NCBI GenBank assembly: GCA_036172455.1
Contig: JAXKVY010000001.1
Location: 496,001 to 560,000 of the forward strand
DNA length: 64,000 nucleotides
Direction of reading: 5' to 3'
Source: Candidatus Izemoplasma sp.
GTDB lineage: Bacteria; Bacillota_I; Bacilli_A; Izemoplasmatales; Izemoplasmataceae
Shown: one piece after another, positions 54,069 through 64,000 of the stretch
How positions within the stretch are numbered: the stretch's first letter is position 1
Layout: the number at the start of each line of letters is the position of its first letter
The notes under the pieces: generated by a model
The model's database searches: none
Told to the model about the DNA's origin: nothing
The model's input: only the letters and a program-made list of their open reading frames with translations
Translations under genes and position numbers: made by a program

Positions 54069-55709
54069 ATGGAAATGAACAACTTTGTAAACACCATAAT
54101 TGAAGAAGATATTAAACAAGGAAAACATGACAAAGCCATTACTCGCTTTCCGCCTGAACCAAATGGATTTCTCCATTTAGGACATGCACGAGCAATTATT
54201 ACCAATTATTTTATGGCTAAAAATCATGGTGGATATTTTAATCTACGGTTTGATGATACCAACCCAACAAAAGAAGATATTTCGTTTGTTAACGCGATTA
54301 AAGAGGATATCAAATGGTTGGGATGCGACTGGGAAAATGAACTTTATGCCAGTGATTATTTCGATGAAATGTATAACCGTGCGATGTTATTGATTGAACG
54401 AAAAAAAGCATATGTAGATGATTTAAATAGTGAAGAAATCCGTGAATATCGCGGAGACTTAAAGAATCCGGGAAGAAATAGCCCATACCGTAACCGTTCA
54501 GTTGACGAAAACAAAACATTATTCATAAACATGAAAAATGGTGAATATCCAGATGGTTCTAAAGTCTTACGAGCCAAAATAGATATGGCAAGTCCAAATA
54601 TGAATATGAGAGATCCTATCATTTACAGGATTCAACGTGCAACCCATCATCGTACGGGGGATAAATGGTGTATTTATCCTATGTATGACTTTGCTCATCC
54701 AATTGAAGATGCAATAGAAGGAATTACACATAGTCTATGTAGCTTAGAGTTTGAAGATCACCGCCCATTATATGATTGGGTTGTTGAACATTGTGAAATG
54801 GAAAATGTTCCTCGGCAAATTGAATTTGGTAAGTTATATATTCGTAATGCGGTAACGGGAAAACGCTACATTAAGCAGTTAGTTGATAATAATGCTGTTA
54901 TGGGTTGGGATGATCCTAGATTAATTACATTAAGCGGATTACGCCGAAAAGGCATTCCTCCAAAAGCGATTCAAGAGTTTATTAAAGCACTTGGGTTACC
55001 AAAAAGCCAAGGTGAAACAGATATTGAAATGTTAGAACAATTTGTTCGTGAAACATTCCGCTTTGATGCATTACGAACAAATGCTATTACAGAACCACTA
55101 TTATTAGAAATTGATAATTATCCGGAAGATAAAGTTGAGTATTTAGAGGTCACGAATAATCGTGATAATCCAGAATTAGGATCACGCATGATTCCCTTCA
55201 GCAAATATGTCTATATTGAACGAGAAGATTTCTTAGAAGAGAAACCGAATAAGAAATGGCGTCGTTTATCATTAGGATTAGAAGTTCGGTTAATGCATGC
55301 CTACTTCGTCAAAGCCAACAAAGTAGTTCGTGATGATGACGGTAATATCATTAAAGTTCACTGTACCTATGATGTGAATACAAAAAGCGGATCAGGTTTT
55401 AAAGAACGGAAGCCAAATGGCAATATTCACTTCGTAGACGCATCGCATAATAAACCTGCTGAGTTCCGTTTATTTGACGACTTAGTAACCGACTTTGATA
55501 ACGAAGAGATACCGTTTTATGAGAAAATAAACCCACAATCTCTGGTTGTTAAAAAGGGGTATGTTGAAGAAAATATGGCACCTGATATTGGTGAATCATT
55601 CCAGTTCACACGTAATGGCTACTATACCGTAGACCCAGATAGTACAGATGATGTATTAGTCTTTAATAGAACGGTCTCATTACGTTCATCATATAAAGTA
55701 AAAAAATAA
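54069..55709 (+). CDS. glnS: Glutaminyl-tRNA synthetase
   Basis: GlnS charges tRNA-Gln with glutamine. The 546-residue protein has FPPEPNGFLHLGHARA (HIGH-type motif), the NLRFDDTNPTKE segment, and the CIYPMYDFAHPIEDAIEGITHSLCSLEFEDHR stretch, all typical of the class I GlnRS family. The usual MSK motif position reads VTGKRYIKQLV, which I recall from some other Bacillota. I set the start at ATG 54069 after agaggtg; ATG 54075 is also possible. The 67-base leader is too short for a T-box. The gene stops two bases before the ATL gene. Confidence 0.95.
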   Translation: MEMNNFVNTIIEEDIKQGKHDKAITRFPPEPNGFLHLGHARAIITNYFMAKNHGGYFNLRFDDTNPTKEDISFVNAIKEDIKWLGCDWENELYASDYFDEMYNRAMLLIERKKAYVDDLNSEEIREYRGDLKNPGRNSPYRNRSVDENKTLFINMKNGEYPDGSKVLRAKIDMASPNMNMRDPIIYRIQRATHHRTGDKWCIYPMYDFAHPIEDAIEGITHSLCSLEFEDHRPLYDWVVEHCEMENVPRQIEFGKLYIRNAVTGKRYIKQLVDNNAVMGWDDPRLITLSGLRRKGIPPKAIQEFIKALGLPKSQGETDIEMLEQFVRETFRFDALRTNAITEPLLLEIDNYPEDKVEYLEVTNNRDNPELGSRMIPFSKYVYIEREDFLEEKPNKKWRRLSLGLEVRLMHAYFVKANKVVRDDDGNIIKVHCTYDVNTKSGSGFKERKPNGNIHFVDASHNKPAEFRLFDDLVTDFDNEEIPFYEKINPQSLVVKKGYVEENMAPDIGESFQFTRNGYYTVDPDSTDDVLVFNRTVSLRSSYKVKK

Positions 55710-55711
55710 TT

Positions 55712-56014
55712 ATGCAAGCATTTACCGAGGATGTTATACACATTATCCAAATGATTCCAAAAGGATACGTGATGACTTATGGCCAAATTGCTGCTCTAGC
55801 AGGACAACCCCGTTCTGCAAGACAAGTTAGTCGAATTTTACATGGTATGAGTGAAAAATACCACCTTCCATGGCACCGTGTTATTAATAGCCAAGGTAAA
55901 ATATCATTATCAGGTGAGATGGGTAATCGTCAAAAAAATCTATTATTACAAGAAGGCATTGTATTTAATAAGCAGCGTATTTCGCTTAAAAAATATCAGT
56001 ATAAGTTATCCTAA
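55712..56014 (+). CDS. Alkyltransferase-like protein (ATL, MGMT family)
   Basis: The 100-residue protein has the MGMT fold: FTEDVIHIIQMIPKGYVMTYGQIAALAGQ with the helix-turn-helix and RSARQVSRIL carrying the Arg finger. The active-site segment reads PWHRV where repair enzymes have PCHRV. Trp in place of Cys is the defining mark of ATL proteins, which bind O6-alkylguanine but do not repair it; they hand the lesion to nucleotide excision repair. It lies two bases after glnS and immediately before pcrA, with uvrA close by, which fits that role. Confidence 0.9.
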   Translation: MQAFTEDVIHIIQMIPKGYVMTYGQIAALAGQPRSARQVSRILHGMSEKYHLPWHRVINSQGKISLSGEMGNRQKNLLLQEGIVFNKQRISLKKYQYKLS

Positions 56015-56020
56015 ATTTAT

Positions 56021-56053
56021 GATTAAAGCACTATTAATATAGTGCTTTTTTTG
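56021..56053 (+). terminator. Terminator after the ATL gene
   Basis: The stem aaagcactat/atagtgcttt around a taat loop is followed by T7. Confidence 0.9.
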
Positions 56054-56076
56054 ATATACTTTTTACAGGTGATTTG

Positions 56077-58242
56077 ATGCAAGAATTATTACAAGGCTTG
56101 AATGAAAAACAACGAGAAGCCGTCCTAAAAACAGAAGGACCAGTTATGGCAATTGCTGGCGCAGGAAGTGGGAAAACAAGCGTCCTAACAAAAAGGATCG
56201 CTTATTTAATCTATGAATTAAATGTTCCCACTAATAATATATTAGCCATTACCTTTACAAACAAAGCCGCAGAAGAAATGAAACACCGTATTTATGATGC
56301 AATTGGTGTGTACTCTAGAAATATGTGGATTTCGACGTTTCATTCAATGTGTGCACGTATTTTAAGAGAACATATTGATTTACTTGGCTATGATCGACAT
56401 TTTCAGATTATCGATGATGATGATACTAAGCAATTAGTGAAAAATTTACTCAAAAAACAAAATGTTGATATCAAACTTTTTCCACCAAAGACAGTGCGCA
56501 ATCTTGTTTTTAAAGTAAAACAAGATCCGGCGTTTTTAGATAGTATCGAAATGCCACTTAAAGAAGTTGTCGGCAACATAAAAGACAAGTATGTGGCGTA
56601 TTTAGAAGAAAGTAACTTAGTGGATTTTGATGATCTATTGCTTTTAACTATTCGCTTACTCAAAGAACATGACACCATTAAAGCCTATTATCATGAATTA
56701 TTTCAATATATCTTAGTCGATGAGTTCCAAGATACAAATGACGTTCAATATGAACTCGTTAAATTACTTACCAATGAGAATGAAAATGTCTTTATTGTTG
56801 GGGACGAGGACCAAAGTATCTATGCATTTAGAGGGGCTAATATTCGGAATATACAACGGTTTAAACAAGAGTTTAGCCACCCCCATATTGTTTTGCTAGA
56901 ACAAAATTATCGTTCTACAAATACCATTTTGAATGCGGCGAACGCAATTATTAAAAATAACTCAACACGGATTCCTAAGAATCTCTTTTCAACGAAGGGA
57001 GATGGAGATAAGATTGTTCATTATAAAGGGCCTACAGGCCGTGATGAAGTTGAATATGTCGCAACTACCATTTTAAAACATATTAGACAAGGCTATGATT
57101 ATAATGATTTTGCGGTGTTATACCGCGCTAATAGTACTTCTAGACAATTTGAAGAAGTCTTTATGCAAAAACAAATGCCCTATAGACTCTTTGGGAACAC
57201 CAGTTTCTTTAAACGTAAAGAAATTAAAGATTTTACAGCCTATTTAAGATATATTATCAACCCTGATGATGCGTTCAGTTTTTTAAGAATCATTGCGACA
57301 CCACGCCGTGGTATTGGGGCCAAAACAATCGAAAAAATTATGGATTATGCAGCTGAGAACACACTACCTTTAAGCGATGCTTTAGACCAAGCAGGTGAAT
57401 TTTTATCTTCAAGACAAGCCGCTAATATAACTGCCTTTTCAAAGATCATTCACCACTTAAACGAACGACTAGAAAGTGAGCCTATTGATGACATCATTGA
57501 TGCCATCTTAGAAGAAACCGGGTATCTTGAGATGTTAAAGAAGGACGACAAAGGTGATGTTCGCTATGAAAACATATTAGAGTTAAAGACCATTTTAAAA
57601 GAAACGAGTGAAACCTATCAGGAATTTGATAAAACAGAACAACTCTCTTTCGTTTTAGAAGACATTGCCTTAAAAAGTGAAGAAACGAAAGAAGATGTTG
57701 AAGATGGTGTCACCTTATGTACGTTACATGCCGCCAAGGGATTAGAGTTTCGTGTTGTCTTCATTGTGGCAGTTGAAACAGGCATGTTTCCGTTATATCA
57801 AAGTTTAGGTAACGCCAAAGATTTAGAAGAAGAACGTCGATTGATGTATGTTGGTGTCACAAGAGCCCAAGAGAACCTCTACTTAACGAATGCTAGTGTT
57901 AGACAAACATATGGACAAACAAATCAAAACATGGATAGTCCATTTCTAAAAGAAATTCCAGAGAAGTATTTAGATTATGAAGGATATGTCCGCAAACATC
58001 ATCAATTTAATCAGACAAAAAGTAAAACACATAACGCCAAAAACCAATTTATAAAACAACGTAAAGAAACACTCGATACCTATAGTGAAAACACTCTAAA
58101 TAAAGGGGATAAGGTTACCCATAAGACGTTTGGAGATGGTGTTGTTGTAAGTGTTGCTGGTAAACAATGTGTCATTGCGTTTAGTCATGGCGTAGGGATT
58201 AAAAAACTCTTAAAGGATCATCCTGCAATCAAGAAAAAATAG
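56077..58242 (+). CDS. pcrA: ATP-dependent DNA helicase PcrA (UvrD/Rep family)
   Basis: PcrA is a 3'-5' DNA helicase used in excision repair, plasmid replication and removal of RecA filaments. The 721-residue protein carries the SF1A motifs in order: GAGSGKTSVLTKRIA, VDEFQDTND, GDEDQSIYAFRGA, TLHAAKGLEFRVVFI, and LMYVGVTRAQENLYL. The basic C-terminal tail (GDKVTHKTFGDGVVVSV onward) is the RNA-polymerase-binding Tudor-like segment of PcrA. I chose ATG 56077 over TTG 56074; aggtgat is just upstream. A possible extended -10 TGATATACT sits in the terminator before it. Confidence 0.96.
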   Translation: MQELLQGLNEKQREAVLKTEGPVMAIAGAGSGKTSVLTKRIAYLIYELNVPTNNILAITFTNKAAEEMKHRIYDAIGVYSRNMWISTFHSMCARILREHIDLLGYDRHFQIIDDDDTKQLVKNLLKKQNVDIKLFPPKTVRNLVFKVKQDPAFLDSIEMPLKEVVGNIKDKYVAYLEESNLVDFDDLLLLTIRLLKEHDTIKAYYHELFQYILVDEFQDTNDVQYELVKLLTNENENVFIVGDEDQSIYAFRGANIRNIQRFKQEFSHPHIVLLEQNYRSTNTILNAANAIIKNNSTRIPKNLFSTKGDGDKIVHYKGPTGRDEVEYVATTILKHIRQGYDYNDFAVLYRANSTSRQFEEVFMQKQMPYRLFGNTSFFKRKEIKDFTAYLRYIINPDDAFSFLRIIATPRRGIGAKTIEKIMDYAAENTLPLSDALDQAGEFLSSRQAANITAFSKIIHHLNERLESEPIDDIIDAILEETGYLEMLKKDDKGDVRYENILELKTILKETSETYQEFDKTEQLSFVLEDIALKSEETKEDVEDGVTLCTLHAAKGLEFRVVFIVAVETGMFPLYQSLGNAKDLEEERRLMYVGVTRAQENLYLTNASVRQTYGQTNQNMDSPFLKEIPEKYLDYEGYVRKHHQFNQTKSKTHNAKNQFIKQRKETLDTYSENTLNKGDKVTHKTFGDGVVVSVAGKQCVIAFSHGVGIKKLLKDHPAIKKK

Positions 58243-58250
58243 TAATAGTG

Positions 58251-58259
58251 TGATATAAT
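58251..58259 (+). promoter_or_regulatory. Extended -10 promoter of ligA
   Basis: TGATATAAT, a perfect extended -10, lies 22 bases before ligA in the 39-base gap after pcrA. There is no strong -35. Confidence 0.5.
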
Positions 58260-58263
58260 ATAG

Positions 58264-60267
<2,004 letters not shown>

Positions 60268-60277
60268 GTGAAAATAT

Positions 60278-63085
60278 ATGTTAAATAACATTGTAATAAA
60301 AGGCGCTAAAGAGAATAACTTAAAGAATATTGATTTATCAATCCCTAAAAATCAGTTTATTGTTATGACGGGTCTAAGTGGGAGTGGGAAATCCTCTTTA
60401 GCATTTGATACGATATATCGCGAAGGACAAAGACGTTATGTCGAAAGCCTTAGTGCTTATGCACGACAGTTTTTAGGGAATATGGAAAAACCCAATGTCG
60501 AAAGCATTGAAGGGTTAAGCCCGGCCATCAGTATCGATCAAAAAACAACATCAAAAAATCCCCGAAGTACTGTGGGAACGGTAACGGAGATTTATGATTA
60601 TTTACGGTTACTATATGCTCGTATTGGACGGCCTATTTGTCCAACTCATGGGATTGAAATCACCGGACAATCGATTGAACAGATGACAGATAAAGTACTT
60701 AATGTAGCGGAGGGACGTTGTATCATTTTAGCCCCAATCGCAAAAGAGCGTAAAGGTACTCATGCCAAACTCTTTGATGAGTTAAAAAAAGATGGGTTTG
60801 TTCGTGTTCGTGTCAATGGTGAGATAATGGACTTAGAAGATGAGATTGACTTAGAGAAGAACAAACGCCATACTATAGAAGTTGTTGTAGATCGCTTAAA
60901 GATTCGAGACGGTGTGAGAAGTCGCTTATTTGACTCATTAGAGATTGCCGCAATGCACGGAAATGGCAAAGTAATCGTTTTAATAAATGACGAAGAACAT
61001 GTCTTTAGTGAGCATTATGCCTGCCCAAAATGTGATTTTAGTATCGGTGATTTAGAACCACGGTTATTTTCGTTTAACGCGCCATATGGTGCATGTGAAG
61101 AGTGTTCTGGATTAGGGCATAAACGTAAAATAGATCCCGATTTGTTAATACCTGATAAAACCAAGTCCTTAGAACAAGGGGCTATTAAGGGATGGCAAAA
61201 TACAGATACTTACGGATTTGCAAAAATACGTCAAATCGCAGAGTATTATAATATCGATTTAACAGTTCCAGTAAAAGATATGAAAGAGAAAGACTTGAAT
61301 GTATTTCTTTATGGGACAAAAGATAAAATACAGTTTGAATTTGGTAAAAAAGATAAAGGCTATCAACATGTTAATAAAGAACGCTATGAAGGTATTATCC
61401 CGAACTTAGAACGACGCTACACAGAAACGTCATCACGGTTTATGCGTGAGTGGATTGAAGGGTTAATGGCAGAAATAACATGTCCGGTATGTCAGGGTAA
61501 GAAATTAAATGACAAAGCGTTAAGTGTTAAAGTGGGGAGTAAAGATATTTCAGAACTTACGGACTATAGTGTTAAAGATATCATTCACTTCTTTGATCAT
61601 GTTGAACTGAGTGAACAAGAATCACAAATTAGTGAGATGGTACTAAAGGAAGTCATTGAACGTCTCAGTTTCTTAGAAAATGTTGGACTGAATTATTTAA
61701 CATTATCTCGTCAAGCCGCAACTTTAAGTGGTGGAGAAAGTCAACGTATCCGCTTAGCAACGCAGATAGGTTCACAATTAACCGGTGTCTTATACGTTTT
61801 AGATGAACCGAGTATTGGACTGCATCAAAGAGACAATAGTAAGTTGATTCATACCTTGAAAAAGATGCGTGACTTAGGAAATACCTTAATTGTTGTTGAA
61901 CATGATGAAGAAACAATGATGGAAGCAGACCAAATTATTGACATTGGGCCAGCCGCAGGTTTAAATGGCGGAAATGTTACTTTCCAGGGGACTTATGATG
62001 AAATCTTAAAAGACGACAAAAGCATAACCGGTAAGTATTTATCAAAACGTTTGAAAATAGATATTCCTAAAAAGCGACGATCACCTGATAATGGCTACAT
62101 CAAGATAAAAGGCGCAAGACAAAATAACTTAAAAAATATCGATGTCGATATTCCTAAAGGGTTGTTAAATGTCGTGACAGGTGTTAGTGGAAGTGGAAAA
62201 TCAAGTTTGATTAATGAATGTTTATATAAAGGTCTCTCTAATCAGATATATCGTAAAAAGCAAACGCAAGGTGAGTTTGATGCCTTAGAAGGTGTAGAAG
62301 ACTTTGAAAAGATTATCAATATTGATCAATCACCGATTGGGCGAACACCACGCAGCAATCCGGCAACCTATACCAAAGTATTTGATGATATTAGAGACAT
62401 CTATGCGATGACCAATGAGGCAAAGAAACGTGGATATAAAAAAGGACGTTTTAGCTTTAATGTCAAAGGTGGGCGTTGTGAAACGTGTCGTGGTGATGGG
62501 TTAATTAAAATAGAGATGCACTTTTTGCCGGATGTTTATGTACCATGTGAAGTGTGTAACGGAGCACGTTATAATAAAGAAACGCTAGAAGTAAAATATA
62601 AAGGAAAAACCATTAGTGATGTGTTAGAAATGACGATTGAAGAAGCCAGTGAGTTTTTTAAAAACATTCCTAAAGCTAAGAAAAAACTAGATACATTGGT
62701 TAATGTAGGACTAGGATATCTCAAAATTGGCCAACCAGCCACAGATTTAAGTGGTGGAGAAGCACAACGTGTTAAACTTGCTCGAGAATTACACAAACGC
62801 ATTACAAGCAATACGTTATATATCTTAGATGAACCTACGACAGGTCTTCATTCTGATGATGTTAAGCGTTTATTAAAAGTGATTAATCATATCGTTGATA
62901 AAGGCGCTACAGTGGTGATTATTGAACACAATTTAGATGTTATTAAAGTGGCTGATCATATTGTGGACTTAGGACCCGAAGGTGGCGATATGGGAGGGAC
63001 TGTCATTGCGACAGGGACACCAGAACATATTACAACCGTTAAAGAGAGTTATACTGGACAATATTTAAAACATGTATTGAACTGA
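60278..63085 (+). CDS. uvrA: Excinuclease ABC subunit A
   Basis: UvrA finds bulky DNA lesions and loads UvrB. The 935-residue protein is full length. It has two ATPase halves ([19 protein letters not shown] near residue 32 and [16 protein letters not shown] near 640), each with signature and Walker B ([12 protein letters not shown] and [12 protein letters not shown]). The first zinc region is CPKC...CEEC; the second is CETCRGDG...CEVCNG. The RHD-like [20 protein letters not shown] segment is normal. UvrB and UvrC are not in this window. It starts 10 bases after ligA with aggtga upstream. Confidence 0.98.
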   Translation: MLNNIVIKGAKENNLKNIDLSIPKNQFIVMTGLSGSGKSSLAFDTIYREGQRRYVESLSAYARQFLGNMEKPNVESIEGLSPAISIDQKTTSKNPRSTVGTVTEIYDYLRLLYARIGRPICPTHGIEITGQSIEQMTDKVLNVAEGRCIILAPIAKERKGTHAKLFDELKKDGFVRVRVNGEIMDLEDEIDLEKNKRHTIEVVVDRLKIRDGVRSRLFDSLEIAAMHGNGKVIVLINDEEHVFSEHYACPKCDFSIGDLEPRLFSFNAPYGACEECSGLGHKRKIDPDLLIPDKTKSLEQGAIKGWQNTDTYGFAKIRQIAEYYNIDLTVPVKDMKEKDLNVFLYGTKDKIQFEFGKKDKGYQHVNKERYEGIIPNLERRYTETSSRFMREWIEGLMAEITCPVCQGKKLNDKALSVKVGSKDISELTDYSVKDIIHFFDHVELSEQESQISEMVLKEVIERLSFLENVGLNYLTLSRQAATLSGGESQRIRLATQIGSQLTGVLYVLDEPSIGLHQRDNSKLIHTLKKMRDLGNTLIVVEHDEETMMEADQIIDIGPAAGLNGGNVTFQGTYDEILKDDKSITGKYLSKRLKIDIPKKRRSPDNGYIKIKGARQNNLKNIDVDIPKGLLNVVTGVSGSGKSSLINECLYKGLSNQIYRKKQTQGEFDALEGVEDFEKIINIDQSPIGRTPRSNPATYTKVFDDIRDIYAMTNEAKKRGYKKGRFSFNVKGGRCETCRGDGLIKIEMHFLPDVYVPCEVCNGARYNKETLEVKYKGKTISDVLEMTIEEASEFFKNIPKAKKKLDTLVNVGLGYLKIGQPATDLSGGEAQRVKLARELHKRITSNTLYILDEPTTGLHSDDVKRLLKVINHIVDKGATVVIIEHNLDVIKVADHIVDLGPEGGDMGGTVIATGTPEHITTVKESYTGQYLKHVLN

Positions 63086-63095
63086 GGTGATGACT

Positions 63096-63692
63096 ATGGA
63101 CAATGAAGAAAAACATGATGAAGAGTCGACAGAAACAAAAAAGACAAATGAAGAAGAAAAGAAACAAACATCAAATGAGAAGACTCCCTCTAAAGAAGAC
63201 TTAGAGAAGGATTTAAAGCGCGTCATGGATGAACTTAAACGACAACAAAAAGGCAATAAAAAAGGGGGGAAACCCCGTGTATTTGCCCTTGAGTTTGGCG
63301 GAGTGTACCACGCCAATCAGTTCATTAATTTCCTGTTTAGCTATTTACTGAATGTCACTTTAATTTTTCTTGTGATTGAAGTATTCAACTTTGCATCGTA
63401 TGATTCAATACTGATTGTCTTCGCAGTCGGAGGGGTATTTACGATCATAGAGACCATGCTTAAGGTGTATATATTCTCACACCATTTTAAATGGGTCTTA
63501 AGAACATTTGGCACAATCTTCTATTTTGCCTATGTCTTCATATTTTATGCGATTGATCGATATATTTTTATCGACTCATTCCGCTTTGTTAATGAAACAT
63601 TACTTGTCTTTTTCGTCTTAATCTTTGCTTCATTACGCTATGGTGTGGGGCTGATGATTAGACGGTATTTAAGACAAGGATTAAGAGGGTGA
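63096..63692 (+). CDS. Four-helix membrane protein with a charged N-terminus (YvlD/phage-holin-like)
   Basis: The first 65 of 198 residues are very rich in Glu, Lys and Thr. The rest contains four hydrophobic helices (about 75-95, 105-125, 138-158, 165-185). The pattern and position between uvrA and hprK match a group of phage-holin-fold proteins (YvlD-like) of unknown function. ATG 63096 is best because gaggtga is directly upstream; the frame from 63087 includes that site. The stop is four bases before the hprK start. Confidence 0.7.
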   Translation: MDNEEKHDEESTETKKTNEEEKKQTSNEKTPSKEDLEKDLKRVMDELKRQQKGNKKGGKPRVFALEFGGVYHANQFINFLFSYLLNVTLIFLVIEVFNFASYDSILIVFAVGGVFTIIETMLKVYIFSHHFKWVLRTFGTIFYFAYVFIFYAIDRYIFIDSFRFVNETLLVFFVLIFASLRYGVGLMIRRYLRQGLRG

Positions 63693-63696
63693 TCCG

Positions 63697-64000
63697 ATGT
63701 TAACAGTAAACGATATTATTACAGATCATAAGTTGGATTTAAGAAGTGGTGAAGGGGGTATTAATGGCGAAGTAAGGCGCGCTCAAGTATCACGACCAGG
63801 AATTGAACTCGCTGGATTGTTTGATTTTTATGAATATGACAGAATCCAAGTATTTGGTTCAAAAGAAGTGACATTCTTCTGGTGGTTAACTGAAAACGAT
63901 CAAGAGATCCGTGTTGATATGTTATTCCAAAAACGGCCGCCAATGTTTATTTTCTCTAAAAATACTGAAATACCAGAAATATTTATTCGTAAAGGGAATG
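63697..64000 (+). CDS. hprK: HPr kinase/phosphorylase, N-terminal part (runs off the window)
   Basis: The frame is open from ATG 63697 to the window edge (about 101 residues). The product starts MLTVNDIITDHKLDLRSGEGG. It continues with VSRPGIELAGLFDFYEYDRIQVFG and VTFFWWL, the typical N-terminal domain of HprK, which controls carbon catabolite repression by phosphorylating HPr on Ser46. The catalytic P-loop half lies outside the window. RBS agggtgat precedes the start, and the gene order uvrA-(holin-like)-hprK is familiar in Bacillota. Confidence 0.88.
   Translation, partial: MLTVNDIITDHKLDLRSGEGGINGEVRRAQVSRPGIELAGLFDFYEYDRIQVFGSKEVTFFWWLTENDQEIRVDMLFQKRPPMFIFSKNTEIPEIFIRKGN

Overview
The window looks like the chromosome of a low-GC, AT-rich Gram-positive bacterium (Bacillota) or a mollicute relative that keeps the standard genetic code. 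TGA is used as a stop (purB, folD and others), ribosome binding sites are mostly of the aggtgat/ggagg type, several promoters are of the extended -10 type (TGnTATAAT), and lipoprotein signal peptides are Gram-positive in style. Haloplasma, Izemoplasma or Acholeplasma-like lineages would fit, but I cannot place it more precisely by eye. I saw no rRNA, tRNA, CRISPR array, insertion sequence or prophage.

Layout. 1-10.3 kb holds one-carbon, purine, pyrimidine and nitrogen metabolism: the end of a flavin reductase, folD-purB-DUF1461, a guanine-type purine riboswitch ahead of an NCS2 purine permease, a frameshifted membrane-protein gene, pyrR-glyA, an ANTAR-domain regulator followed by an attenuator-like leader and glnA, and a PfkB kinase. 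10.3-16.1 kb holds hslO, dusB, hflX and a B12-type ribonucleotide reductase. 16.3-20.7 kb holds a CdaA-type c-di-AMP synthase, an unusual FAD oxidoreductase/SCP2-like/membrane fusion, and a PAS plus degenerate GGDEF membrane protein. 20.9-27.1 kb holds ispD-ispF, a YutD-like gene, nfu, an S1 protein, pgi, a DMT transporter, a YgjV-like membrane protein and a diacylglycerol-kinase-family gene.

27.2-48.1 kb is the most striking region. The Bacillota gene set for tRNA t6A synthesis (tsaE-tsaB-rimI-tsaD) is split between tsaB and rimI by an 18.4-kb block of seven tightly packed genes. These are four ABC-ATPase/FtsX-permease fusions with extracellular domains of different sizes, a 2322-residue lipoprotein (leucine-rich repeats, then a Thr/Ser/Asn-rich solenoid-like region almost free of Lys and Arg), and two related small lipoproteins. 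Gene ends overlap or nearly touch, so the block is probably expressed as one unit. I read it as a surface apparatus in which MacB/FtsX-like ABC proteins act on a giant lipoprotein. No function is assigned in anything I can see.

48.2-54.0 kb holds four envelope-type genes: a YpmS-like anchored protein, a protein with a CvpA-like membrane region and a large extracytoplasmic part, a multi-helix membrane protein, and a Lys-rich cytoplasmic protein. 54.0-64.0 kb holds glnS, then an alkyltransferase-like (ATL) gene directly followed by pcrA, ligA and uvrA, which makes a compact DNA-repair neighbourhood. The window ends with a small four-helix membrane protein and the start of hprK.
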